This document shows, piece after piece, positions 5,947-13,429 of a stretch of 19,692 bases of DNA. The stretch is from Candidatus Aminicenantes bacterium UBA4085 (lineage in GTDB: Bacteria > Acidobacteriota > Aminicenantia > Aminicenantales > UBA4085), in contig DFYJ01000061.1 of assembly GCA_002383325.1 (NCBI GenBank), forward strand, positions 37,556-57,247, read 5' to 3'. Numbering within the stretch: position 1 is the stretch's first letter; each line of letters begins with the position of its first letter. A program made the translations under genes and the position numbers. Under the pieces are notes generated by a model. That model saw only the letters and a list, made by a program, of their open reading frames with translations, made no database searches and was not told the DNA's origin.

Positions 5947-6678
5947 ATGAAGAAAATCCCGTCCCTCGGATTGAGCCTGGCCCTGACAGCCGCCCTGGCC
6001 GTCCCGGCCGGAGCTCAGGAGGTTCAGGACATCCTGGCCAAGATGATCGAGGCCCAGGGCGGCCGCAAGGCTCTGGAGAGCGTCCTGACCACAACCGCCG
6101 CCGGAACCGTGGAGCTTGTCCGCATGGGCATGTCCGGAGGCATCACCATGTCCCAGAAGGAGCCGGACAAGCTGCGGATCGACATCGAGCTGATGGGCCT
6201 GGTCATCACCCAGGGCTGCGACGGCATCCAAGCCTGGATGACCGATCCCCAGACGGGAGCCAGCCAGGAGATGCCGGAGACGCTGGGCCGAAGCATGCGG
6301 CGTCAAGCCGTCGGGAGCGAGGCCCTGCTGGCTCCCGAGAAGGCGGGCATCACGTACACGATCAAAGGCCCGGAGAAGGTCGGGGACAAGGACTGCCACG
6401 TCCTGGAGCAGGCCTTCGCCGACGGAGCCAGGGTTGTTCTGCTGATCGATGCCTCGAGCGGCCTGCTGCTTCGCAGCCGGGCCAGGTCGCAGGACCCGGT
6501 CAGCGGCGGCGACGTCGACACCGAGACGATTTTCGAGGATTACCGCCGAGCCGGACCGACCATGGCCGCCCATAAAGTGACCGTCTTTCAGGGCGGGATC
6601 GAGTCGATGCGGATGATCTTCCGCCGGATCGAAACTAACGCCCCTTTGGATGACGCCTTCTTCAAGATGGTGAGATAG
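5947..6678 (+). CDS. LolA-like periplasmic protein (outer-membrane lipoprotein-sorting family)
   Basis: A 243-residue exported protein. The signal peptide has a KK start, a hydrophobic core and AGA cleavage after about residue 23. The mature protein begins EVQDILAKMIEAQGG, the typical opening of LolA/LolB-fold proteins, then alternates beta strands through MSQKEPDKLRIDIELMG and on to a C-terminal FKMVR. There is no lipobox cysteine, so it should be soluble in the periplasm. LolA itself takes lipoproteins from LolCDE to the outer membrane. This protein belongs to the broader superfamily, and a lipid- or lipoprotein-carrier role is an inference. It is helped by the convergent operon that encodes LolCE and LolD. 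Its stop lies 9 bases from the stop of the convergent oxidoreductase gene. Confidence 0.65.
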   Translation: MKKIPSLGLSLALTAALAVPAGAQEVQDILAKMIEAQGGRKALESVLTTTAAGTVELVRMGMSGGITMSQKEPDKLRIDIELMGLVITQGCDGIQAWMTDPQTGASQEMPETLGRSMRRQAVGSEALLAPEKAGITYTIKGPEKVGDKDCHVLEQAFADGARVVLLIDASSGLLLRSRARSQDPVSGGDVDTETIFEDYRRAGPTMAAHKVTVFQGGIESMRMIFRRIETNAPLDDAFFKMVR

Positions 6679-6687
6679 GCCGGGACG

Positions 6688-7614
6688 CTAGATGGCCTGG
6701 ATCGTCTCGATCTCCTTCAGCACGTCGTAGGCCAAACGGAGGGCCTGAAGCCCTTCCTCGCCGCTGACCTTCCCGGCCCGTCCTTCGGCGATGCAGGTCA
6801 GGAAGTTCTGGATCTCCTTCTTCAGCGGCTCCTCCTTGCGGATCTTGAAGGTCTTGATGTCGGTCTGGCGGCCGCTCAAGGGGAAGACTTTAACTTCCTG
6901 GTCGATGTAGTCGATCGTATAGTAGGCCGTCGGCTCGAAGATCCGCAGCTTGCGGACCTTGCCCTGGTGGACCCGGCTGGCCGTCAGGATGGCCACGCAG
7001 CCGGATTTGAACTCCAGGCGTGCGTTGGCGATGTCGATCTTCTCGGACAGGACGTGGATGCCGGAAGAGCGGATGACCCCGACCTCGTCCTTGATCAAGG
7101 ATCGGATGATGTCCAGGTCATGGATCATCAGGTCCAGGACCACGTCGACGTCCAGGGAACGGGCCGAGAAGGAGCCCAGCCGCTGGACCTCGATGAACTT
7201 GGGTTCGGAGATCATGTTCTCGACCGCTTCGACGGCCGGGTTGAACCGCTCCAGGTGCCCGACCTGGAAGACCAGGCCCTGGCGCTTGGCCTCGGCCACC
7301 AGCTCCTCGGCTTGGGCCACGGTCTCGGTGATGGGCTTCTCGACCAGGACGTGCTTGCCCCGCTTGAGCAGCTCGAGCGAGATGGCGTGGTGCTCCGAAG
7401 TCGGGGTGGCCACGATGCCGGCGTCGATCTCCTCGATCATCTCCCGGTAGTCCTGGAAGTACTTGACGCCGTGGCGGTTGCCGATCTCGAAGGCCTTCTT
7501 GAAGTCGATGTCCGCGACCGCCTTCAGCTCGCACTCCTCGAGATAGGAGGCGATCCGGGCATGCTGCATGCCTAGGTATCCGACTCCGATGATTCCGACC
7601 TTGACCTTGTCCAT
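6688..7614 (-). CDS. Gfo/Idh/MocA oxidoreductase, candidate GnnA (UDP-GlcNAc 3-dehydrogenase)
   Basis: A 308-residue NAD(P)-dependent sugar oxidoreductase. ATG 7614 is chosen because the Rossmann fold follows at once and AAAGGA precedes it; an upstream ATG at 7800 in frame would add 62 unlikely residues inside lpxI. Motifs: GVGYLG (10-15) for NAD, the catalytic-site VEKP with K93, GHLERFNPA, and LMIHDLDII with the family's His-Asp pair. It is the last gene of the long minus-strand run, 25 bases after lpxI. In Acidithiobacillus ferrooxidans and Leptospira, a Gfo/Idh enzyme (GnnA) oxidises C3 of UDP-GlcNAc so that the aminotransferase GnnB can make the 2,3-diamino sugar used by LpxA. Position next to lpxA/lpxI suggests the same role here. 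No gnnB is in the window, so another nucleotide-sugar substrate remains possible. Confidence 0.85.
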   Translation of the reverse strand: MDKVKVGIIGVGYLGMQHARIASYLEECELKAVADIDFKKAFEIGNRHGVKYFQDYREMIEEIDAGIVATPTSEHHAISLELLKRGKHVLVEKPITETVAQAEELVAEAKRQGLVFQVGHLERFNPAVEAVENMISEPKFIEVQRLGSFSARSLDVDVVLDLMIHDLDIIRSLIKDEVGVIRSSGIHVLSEKIDIANARLEFKSGCVAILTASRVHQGKVRKLRIFEPTAYYTIDYIDQEVKVFPLSGRQTDIKTFKIRKEEPLKKEIQNFLTCIAEGRAGKVSGEEGLQALRLAYDVLKEIETIQAI

Positions 7615-7639
7615 GGGAATTCCTTTGTCCCCTTCCGGA

Positions 7640-8452
7640 TCAGGAGCGCTTGGCCAGGACGGCCAGGCCGGCCGCATCGGCCAAGGCCAGGGATTCGTCC
7701 TTCTGGAAGAACGGCATCCGTCCCGCTTCGAAGCAGAGGGCCGCGGCCCGGGCCTTGACCAGGCGGCGGAAGGTGTCCAGCCCCACGGCCGGAATATCAA
7801 TGCGGGGGTCCTGCCGCGTCCGGGCGACCTTGATCACAACCAGGCCCTCGCCCGCCAGGCGCCCGGCCCGCTCGATCGCCTCGCTCGTTCCCTCCATGCC
7901 CTCCACGGCCACCACGGCCCGGTCCTTGACGGCCAAGGTTTGACCGATGTCCTCATCGGCCAGCCGGCGGGCCCGCTCCCAGCCGAACTCAATGTCCTCC
8001 AGAATGGCGGGCGTGGGCGGGACGGCCCCCAGCAGGCCCGGCGGGCTGAAGTACGGCTGCAGGAGGAAGGAGGGATCGACCACCTCGATGCCCTGGGCTC
8101 CCAGATAATCGATGAGGGTCTGGATGAGCCGGGTCGGCGTCTTGTCCCGGATCTGGGCGATGAGCTGGAAGAGGGCGTCGTCCATGGTCTCCTTGGGCTG
8201 CAGGACGACCTTGGGATTGATGGCCCCGACCATGACCGCTTTCCGGACCGACTGGCCCTTGAAGAAGGAGACCAGCTTGTCCAGCTCGGTCAGGCCGATC
8301 CACTCGAAAACCGAGGCCCGGCTTTTAATATCCGGCTGGGCCTCGCCGCGGACGCCGGCCACGACGCACTCCAGCCCCAGCCGGGCGGCTTCCTCGAGGG
8401 CCAGGAGCGGGGACTCCCCCGCCCCGGCGATCACTCCGATTCGCTCTCCCAT
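7640..8452 (-). CDS. lpxI: UDP-2,3-diacylglucosamine pyrophosphatase LpxI
   Basis: A 270-residue protein of the LpxI (formerly DUF1009) family, which hydrolyses UDP-2,3-diacylglucosamine to lipid X and UMP in the fourth step of lipid A synthesis. It replaces LpxH in many bacteria outside the gamma/beta-proteobacteria. The N-terminal domain opens with IGVIAGAGESPLLA, and the C-terminal catalytic domain carries TRQDPRIDIPAVG (212-224) with the conserved Q214, D215, R217 and D219. The equivalent Asp in the Caulobacter enzyme is essential. Length is normal for the family. Its ATG lies inside the end of lpxA (22-base overlap), a sign of translational coupling. Confidence 0.93.
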   Translation of the reverse strand: MGERIGVIAGAGESPLLALEEAARLGLECVVAGVRGEAQPDIKSRASVFEWIGLTELDKLVSFFKGQSVRKAVMVGAINPKVVLQPKETMDDALFQLIAQIRDKTPTRLIQTLIDYLGAQGIEVVDPSFLLQPYFSPPGLLGAVPPTPAILEDIEFGWERARRLADEDIGQTLAVKDRAVVAVEGMEGTSEAIERAGRLAGEGLVVIKVARTRQDPRIDIPAVGLDTFRRLVKARAAALCFEAGRMPFFQKDESLALADAAGLAVLAKRS

Positions 8453-9255
8453 GACTCCGCCGTCTTCTTGACCAGGCCGCGCTTGGAGGCGGCGATGAAG
8501 CCGAGCATCTCCTCCCGATCGGGGCCGGGAGCGATCTCATCCCGGATGGCCAGCACCGCCTGAGCGGTGTTGAGGCCGGCGTAGAAAAGCCGGTGGAACA
8601 TGGCCTTGATGACCGCGATGCGCTCACGGTCGAAGCCCTTGCGCCGCAGGCCGACGACGTTCAGGCCGAAGACCTTGGCCGGACGCGCGCCGACAACGCG
8701 GCTGAAAGGGACCACGTCCTGGGTGATGACCGAGTAGCCGCCGATGAAGGCAAAGCGGCCGATGCGGCTGAACTGGTGGATCCCGCTGAAGGCGCTGATC
8801 ATGGCCTGATCGCCGACGCGGACATGGCCGCCCAGGGTCACCCCGTTGATCAGGATAGTCCGGTCGCCCAGCCGGCAGTCGTGGGCCACGTGGACGTTGG
8901 CCATGAGGTAGTTGTCGCTGCCGATCGAGGTCAGCCGCTCCTCCTTGGTCGTAGCCCGGTGGACGGTGACGTACTCGCGCAGGACATTGCGGTCGCCCAG
9001 GATGACCCGGGTTTCCTCGCCCTGGTAGCCGATGTCCTGAGGCGGCGTGCCCAGGACCGAGAACATGCCGATGGAGTTGTCGGCCCCCAGGACGGTCCAG
9101 CCGTCCAGAACGACATGGGATTCCAGGCGGGTGCGGGGACCCACCTCGACGTGCGGCCCGACCACGCAGTAAGGCCCAATATAAGCCCCCTCGCCGAGGA
9201 CGGCGCCGGGGTCGACGACGGCGGTCGGGTGGATGAAGGCCTTATCGGACGGCAT
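8431..9255 (-). CDS. lpxA: Acyl-ACP:UDP-GlcNAc O-acyltransferase LpxA
   Basis: First enzyme of lipid A synthesis: moves a 3-hydroxyacyl chain from ACP to the 3 position of UDP-GlcNAc (or of its 3-amino analogue). The 274-residue protein is a left-handed beta-helix of hexapeptide repeats (for example HPTAVVDPGAVLGEGAYIG) with a helical C-terminal domain that includes GLRRKGFDRERI. I chose ATG 9255, preceded by GAGGA, over in-frame GTG 9267. With this start the key residues fall at E. coli numbers: Q73, H122, catalytic H125 (VAHDC), H144, H160 and Q161 (IHQF). G173, the acyl-length ruler that gives C14 in E. coli, is also kept. It overlaps the end of fabZ by 14 bases and lpxI by 22. Confidence 0.96.
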   Translation of the reverse strand: MPSDKAFIHPTAVVDPGAVLGEGAYIGPYCVVGPHVEVGPRTRLESHVVLDGWTVLGADNSIGMFSVLGTPPQDIGYQGEETRVILGDRNVLREYVTVHRATTKEERLTSIGSDNYLMANVHVAHDCRLGDRTILINGVTLGGHVRVGDQAMISAFSGIHQFSRIGRFAFIGGYSVITQDVVPFSRVVGARPAKVFGLNVVGLRRKGFDRERIAVIKAMFHRLFYAGLNTAQAVLAIRDEIAPGPDREEMLGFIAASKRGLVKKTAESWESESE

Positions 9256-9709
9256 GGAAATCCTCACGGCTCATCAGGGACGCCCACATGATGCCTTCCG
9301 CGGCCAGCTCGTCGTCGACGAAAGCCCGCCCGCGAAGCTGGTAAAAGCGTCCCTTGACCTTGGTCAGATCGGCTTCCAGCCGGAGCTGGTCGCCGGGGAC
9401 GACCGGCCTCCTGAATTTCATATCGTCGATCTTGCTGAAGAGCATGAACTTGGCCTGCGGGTCGGGAACGGAGTGGTAGATCAGGATCCCGCCGGCCTGG
9501 GCCATGGCCTCGACGATGAGGACGCCGGGCATGATCCGGATCAAAGGGAAGTGGCCCTGGAAGAACTCCTCGTTATAGGTGACGTTCTTCAGGGCCCTGA
9601 TGGACTTGCCGGTCTCCAAGGCCAGGACCCGGTCGACCAGCAGGAACGGAAAGCGGTGCGGAAGGAACCGGAGGATGTCCTCGATGTTCAGCACCGGGCC
9701 GGGGGTCAT
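9242..9709 (-). CDS. fabZ: 3-hydroxyacyl-ACP dehydratase FabZ
   Basis: A 155-residue hot-dog-fold enzyme that dehydrates 3-hydroxyacyl-ACP during fatty acid elongation and competes with LpxA for 3-hydroxyacyl-ACP. The N-terminal [13 protein letters not shown] is the FabZ signature. The catalytic His is H53 in QGHFP and the catalytic Glu is E67 in [13 protein letters not shown]-type [12 protein letters not shown] follows. The start overlaps the skp stop by four bases (ATGA, 9706-9709) and no strong ribosome binding site is seen, so translation is probably coupled to skp. Pairing of fabZ with lpxA is common; here lpxD, which often lies between skp and fabZ, is absent. Confidence 0.96.
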   Translation of the reverse strand: MTPGPVLNIEDILRFLPHRFPFLLVDRVLALETGKSIRALKNVTYNEEFFQGHFPLIRIMPGVLIVEAMAQAGGILIYHSVPDPQAKFMLFSKIDDMKFRRPVVPGDQLRLEADLTKVKGRFYQLRGRAFVDDELAAEGIMWASLMSREDFHAVR

Positions 9710-10236
9710 TTGCTGGGGACGGCCTTGATGGCGTCGTAGCGCTTGATGAGCTCGGCGGTCATGTCGATGGCCGGGCTGACGTAGGCGGCTCCGCTCTTCT
9801 GCAGGTCGAAGATCAGGTCGAAGCCGCGCTCCTTGCCCAGGGCCTCGACGATCGGGATGAGCTCGTCCTGGACCCGCTTGAAGAGGCGGGTGGTCAGCTC
9901 CTGCATGCCGGCGTAGGCATCCTCGGCCATCCGCTTGCGGTCGGTGGTCTTCTTCTCCAGGTCGGCCGTGGCCTGGGCGGCGGCCTCCTCGGTCAGGGTC
10001 AGGCGCTGGGTGTTGAGCTTGGTCTGGAGCTGGCGGATATCGTCATCCAGCTTGGTGATGCTGGCCTGATACTGCTTGTCCTTCTCCTGGATGCGGGCAA
10101 TGACCTTCTTGCCCTCAACCGACTTCTCCAGGACGTCCTGCGAGTTGATGACGCCGATCTTGCCCGTCTGGGCGTACAGCGCGGCGAAGCCGCCGACGAC
10201 GGCGATCATGGTCAATGCGGCGATAAGTCTTTTCAT
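9706..10236 (-). CDS. skp: Periplasmic chaperone Skp/OmpH family
   Basis: A 176-residue exported protein with signal peptide residues 1-22 (cleavage LYA-Q). The mature protein begins KIGVINSQDVLEKSVEGK, the conserved first strand and helix of OmpH/Skp. A long charged coiled coil (about 50-125, with EKDKQYQ, DDDIRQL and LEKKTTDRKR) forms the tentacles of the trimer. A C-terminal IVEALGKERGFDLIFD segment returns to the beta body. Skp holds unfolded outer-membrane proteins in the periplasm for BamA, encoded just upstream. GAGGAGG lies about 8 bases before ATG 10236. It is slightly longer than E. coli Skp. Confidence 0.92.
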   Translation of the reverse strand: MKRLIAALTMIAVVGGFAALYAQTGKIGVINSQDVLEKSVEGKKVIARIQEKDKQYQASITKLDDDIRQLQTKLNTQRLTLTEEAAAQATADLEKKTTDRKRMAEDAYAGMQELTTRLFKRVQDELIPIVEALGKERGFDLIFDLQKSGAAYVSPAIDMTAELIKRYDAIKAVPSK

Positions 10237-10258
10237 GGTCCGACCTCCTCAGTCGAGC

Positions 10259-10275
10259 GCGGGACGCCGTCCCGC
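10259..10275 (-). other. Hairpin in the bamA-skp gap
   Basis: GCGGGAC and GTCCCGC form a perfect 7-bp stem with a 3-base loop in the 45-base gap between bamA and skp. No T-run follows on the minus strand, so it is not a standard intrinsic terminator. It could limit 3' decay or adjust the bamA to skp ratio, since Skp is normally made in larger amounts. Confidence 0.45.
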
Positions 10276-10281
10276 TGCAAC

Positions 10282-12654
10282 TCAGAACGTTGTTCCAACG
10301 GCGAAACGGAAGGCGAAGTTGGAATCGGATTCGTAGATCCGGCGGTTATTATACGAAAAAATCAGGCGGAAGGGAACCCGCAGGGCGGGCACGAAGATGC
10401 GGGCCTCCAGTCCGGTCGAGGTGTAGAGGTCCTTGATGTTGATGGACTGGCCCTGGGCCCAGGTGTTGCCGCGGTCGTGGAAGGCGATCAGGTAGAGCGG
10501 GCTCTGGGCGCCGCCGACATGGAGAATGGCCTCGAAGTTCATGACCAGCTGCTTTTCGCCGCCGGTGTTGGTCCCGCTCTCCGAGCGCGGCCCGATGGTG
10601 TAGATCTCGTAGCCGCGGATGTTCCGCTCGCCGCCCAGGAAGAAGCGCTCCCAGAACGGCACCTCCGTGTCCCCGATGTGGAAGATGTCGCTGTATTCGA
10701 TATGCGCGCCCAGGGACAGGATGCCGCGCTTGATCGGCTGGTAGTGGGTGAACTCGATCCGCGGCTTGAACAGGTCGATCTCCCCGCCCAGGACGGTTCC
10801 GGCGTACTTGAACGACAGCGAGACCATGGTGCCCGAGGTCGGGGTCAGGGGGCTGTCGATCGTGGTGTAGTAGATGGACGGAGTCAGCGAGTTCATGTTG
10901 TACTCGCCCCAGCCGAACATGCCCTGGTAGTAGGAGTCGATCATATAGGTCAGGTACTGGGCGTACTCGGCGGCTTCCGCCTCGGTGTCGTAGTCGTTGT
11001 CGGGCAGGGAGATGGCGATGTTCTGGACGCTGAAGGTCAGGTGCCCCCGCCACATGCCGAACAGGCGGGCCCCGGTGTTCAGATCGATGCCCTTGGACTT
11101 CTGGTTGTAAAGCCAGGGGATGTCGGTCTCCCGGTTGTAGATGGTGAAGCCGGCGCTGATCGGCATGTCGAACAGGTACGGCTCGGTGAAGCCGAAGGAG
11201 GCGTTGCGGACCCGGGCCCCGTACTGGCCGGCGATCTCGAGGTTCTCCCCCGCCCCCAGGAAGTTGACCGTGGTGTAGGAGACGGCCACGAAGGTGCCCT
11301 CATAGCCGCTGTAGCCGGCCGTGAACTGGATGTTGTTGCGCTGCAGCTCCTTGATCGGGACGGTCACGTCGAACTTGTTGGGATTCTCGGGCGTCGGCTT
11401 GACGTCGGGATCCTTCTCCAGATCGACCAGGCCGAGCTGCTTGACCCGCAGAACGCTGTTCTTGAAGATAGCCAGGCTGAAGAGGTCGCCCTCCCGGATG
11501 AGCATCTCCCGCCGGATGACCTTGTCCTTGGTGAAGACGTTGCCCTGGAAGTCGAGCCGGTGCAGGAAGCACGGCTCGCCCTCGAAGACCTGGTAGGTGA
11601 CGTTGACGATCTTATTCTTGGGGTCGAGGTTCTCGACCGGCATGACCTGGGCGTAGAGATGCCCGTAGTTGCGGAACAGTTCGCCCAGGTTCTCCACGCT
11701 CTTCTCGCGGACCTTGGTGCTGTAGGTCGTCCCGGGCTCGAACTTGATGTTGGACATGATGCCCTTCAAGGTGAAGGCCTTGTAGCCCTCGACCTTGATC
11801 TCGCCCACCCGGTAAAGATATCCGGCATCGACCGGAACCGTCACCTTCATCATCTTCTGCGGCTTGCTCCAAGGGAAGATGGTCCGCTTGCGGATCTCCT
11901 CGATCTTGGGCTGGCCGATCACGGCCTCCATGTAGCCGCGCTCCTGAAAGACTCTCTTCAGTCCGGCCAGGTCGTCGGTCAGCTTGGCCGGCTTATAGAC
12001 GTCCTTGCCGCTGATCAAGCCGAGGAGGCTGTGGGGCTGGTTCTGCTTAAAGGCCCGCCGCAGCAGGCTGGGGGCCAGTTTGAGCCGGCCGGTGAACTCG
12101 ACCGCTCCCAGGCGGACCTTGGGGCCCTCGTCGATCTTGAAGGTGACATCCACCTCGTTGCGGCCCTTGCGGTCGGTGACGACCTCGACGGTGCCGGCCC
12201 CCAGGCCCTTCTCGGCCAGCAGGTCGGTGATCGTCTCGCGGACCCGCTCCAGCTTGTGGGGGTTGTAGTTGCTGTAGGCCAGGACGTACTCGTCCTTCTC
12301 CTTAAGCTTGTTGGTGATGTCCTCTTCTTTGAGCTTGCGGCCCGTCTTGTAGACGACCGACTTGATCAGCGGCGTCTCCTGGACAGTGATGGTCACGACC
12401 CGGCCCCGGGGCCCGGCAGACTGGCTGATCCGGATGTCGGCGAAGAAGCCCGTCGACCAGAGGACGCGGAAATCCTTACGCAGCAGGTCCTCGTTGAAGT
12501 AATCGCCCTCCCGCGAGGCCAGATAGTACATGATGGTGTCTTTGGTCACCCGCTCATTGCCGACGATGTCGATGCGGTCGATCATCTCCTGGGCCAAGGC
12601 GCCCAGGGGCGAAAGCGCGAGCAGGAGCAGGAGGACCGGACAAAGCTTTCTCAT
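10282..12654 (-). CDS. bamA: Outer-membrane protein assembly factor BamA
   Basis: A 790-residue Omp85 protein that folds and inserts beta-barrel proteins into the outer membrane. The signal peptide is MRKLCPVLLLLL... with cleavage ALA-Q at about residue 21, which sets ATG 12654 over the longer frame opening at 12726. Five POTRA domains follow (roughly 24-95, 96-178, 179-270, 271-350 and 351-425): the first begins IDRIDIVGNERVTKD, the fifth HRLDFQGNVFTKDKVIR. The barrel (about 430-790) carries FLGGERNIRGYE near 672-683, the conserved loop-6 RGY/F motif, and ends in FRFAVGTTF with the terminal Phe of the barrel assembly signal. Length matches E. coli BamA (810). It lies 76 bases after lolD and directly before skp. 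Confidence 0.96.
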   Translation of the reverse strand: MRKLCPVLLLLLALSPLGALAQEMIDRIDIVGNERVTKDTIMYYLASREGDYFNEDLLRKDFRVLWSTGFFADIRISQSAGPRGRVVTITVQETPLIKSVVYKTGRKLKEEDITNKLKEKDEYVLAYSNYNPHKLERVRETITDLLAEKGLGAGTVEVVTDRKGRNEVDVTFKIDEGPKVRLGAVEFTGRLKLAPSLLRRAFKQNQPHSLLGLISGKDVYKPAKLTDDLAGLKRVFQERGYMEAVIGQPKIEEIRKRTIFPWSKPQKMMKVTVPVDAGYLYRVGEIKVEGYKAFTLKGIMSNIKFEPGTTYSTKVREKSVENLGELFRNYGHLYAQVMPVENLDPKNKIVNVTYQVFEGEPCFLHRLDFQGNVFTKDKVIRREMLIREGDLFSLAIFKNSVLRVKQLGLVDLEKDPDVKPTPENPNKFDVTVPIKELQRNNIQFTAGYSGYEGTFVAVSYTTVNFLGAGENLEIAGQYGARVRNASFGFTEPYLFDMPISAGFTIYNRETDIPWLYNQKSKGIDLNTGARLFGMWRGHLTFSVQNIAISLPDNDYDTEAEAAEYAQYLTYMIDSYYQGMFGWGEYNMNSLTPSIYYTTIDSPLTPTSGTMVSLSFKYAGTVLGGEIDLFKPRIEFTHYQPIKRGILSLGAHIEYSDIFHIGDTEVPFWERFFLGGERNIRGYEIYTIGPRSESGTNTGGEKQLVMNFEAILHVGGAQSPLYLIAFHDRGNTWAQGQSINIKDLYTSTGLEARIFVPALRVPFRLIFSYNNRRIYESDSNFAFRFAVGTTF

Positions 12655-12663
12655 GATCCCATC

Positions 12664-12693
12664 CTTATAGCACAAACGGCCTCTGATTGGGAA
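12664..12693 (-). promoter_or_regulatory. Possible internal promoter before bamA
   Basis: On the minus strand, TTCCCA (12693-12688, four of six) and TATAAG (12669-12664, five of six) are 18 bases apart, and the -10 is extended by TGC (TGCTATAAG). The lolD-bamA gap of 76 bases is the longest in the operon. The AAGGA that would serve as ribosome binding site for ATG 12654 overlaps the -10 box, so a transcript starting here would lack it. Confidence 0.35.
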
Positions 12694-12730
12694 GGCATCG
12701 CCGGGGTTCCGCCCGCGGTCGTCCATGCCC

Positions 12731-13429
12731 TTAAGAACGCGCGGGAGCGGAAATCCGTTTCAACTCCCCTCGCTCCATCATAAAGACCTTTCCGCAATAG
12801 CGGGCGACGTTTTCGCTGTGGGTGACGATCACGGCCGTCAAACCGGTGCGGACCTGCAAGTCGAGCAAAAGGCGCAGGATATACTCTCCCGTCTTCCAAT
12901 CCAGGTTGCCGGTCGGCTCGTCCGCCAGCAGCAGGCGGGGCTTCTTGGCCAGGGCCCGGGCCAGGGCCACCCGCTGCTGTTCCCCTCCCGAGAGCTGGGC
13001 CGGCCGCAAGCGGGCCTTCTCGGGCAGGCCGACCTCCTCCAGGAGCCCGGCCGCCCGGTCCAAAGCCTCCGACTTGCCTTGGCCCCCGATCATCAGAGGC
13101 AGGGCGATATTCTCGACGGCCGTGAACTCGGGCAGCAGGTGGTAGAACTGGAAGACGAAGCCTATCTTGCGGTTGCGGATGCGGGCCAGCTCCCGCCCGT
13201 CCTTGGCGTAGAGGTCTTCCCCATCTAGATAGACCTTGCCTTCGCTGGGCCGGTCCAGAGCCCCCAGCAGGTTGAGCAGCGTCGTCTTGCCGACGCCCGA
13301 GACACCCATGATGGCGGCCACCTCGCCCGGCTCGAGCTCAAGGTCCAAGCCTCCGAAGACCCGCAGTCTCCCTTCCGGCAGGAGGTATTCCTTGCCCAAG
13401 CCGATGGTGCGAACGACGGGATCACTCAT
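12731..13429 (-). CDS. lolD: Lipoprotein-releasing ABC transporter ATPase LolD
   Basis: A 232-residue ATPase that powers release of outer-membrane lipoproteins from the inner membrane. Walker A is GVSGVGKTT (42-50), Q-loop FVFQFYHLLPEFTAVEN (91-107), a stretch characteristic of LolD, signature LSGGEQQR (146-153), Walker B LLLADEP (166-172) with TGNLD, and the switch His in VIVTHS. These fit the LolD/MacB/FtsE group, and the adjacent LolC/E-type permease with an 8-base overlap (13422-13429) makes LolD the best name. No clear ribosome binding site is seen, so translation is probably coupled to the permease. The bamA gene follows after 76 bases. Confidence 0.93.
   Translation of the reverse strand: MSDPVVRTIGLGKEYLLPEGRLRVFGGLDLELEPGEVAAIMGVSGVGKTTLLNLLGALDRPSEGKVYLDGEDLYAKDGRELARIRNRKIGFVFQFYHLLPEFTAVENIALPLMIGGQGKSEALDRAAGLLEEVGLPEKARLRPAQLSGGEQQRVALARALAKKPRLLLADEPTGNLDWKTGEYILRLLLDLQVRTGLTAVIVTHSENVARYCGKVFMMERGELKRISAPARS

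Noticed and set aside
4207..6573. 788-codon minus-strand open frame opposite the sigma-54 activator and LolA-like genes
   Set aside because: Long antisense frames are common in GC-rich DNA. This one is rich in Gly, Asp, Gln and Leu, shows no motif, and lies wholly against well-supported genes.
10477..12783. 768-codon plus-strand open frame antisense to bamA
   Set aside because: Shadow of the bamA codon pattern, low-complexity and without recognisable domains or a ribosome binding site.
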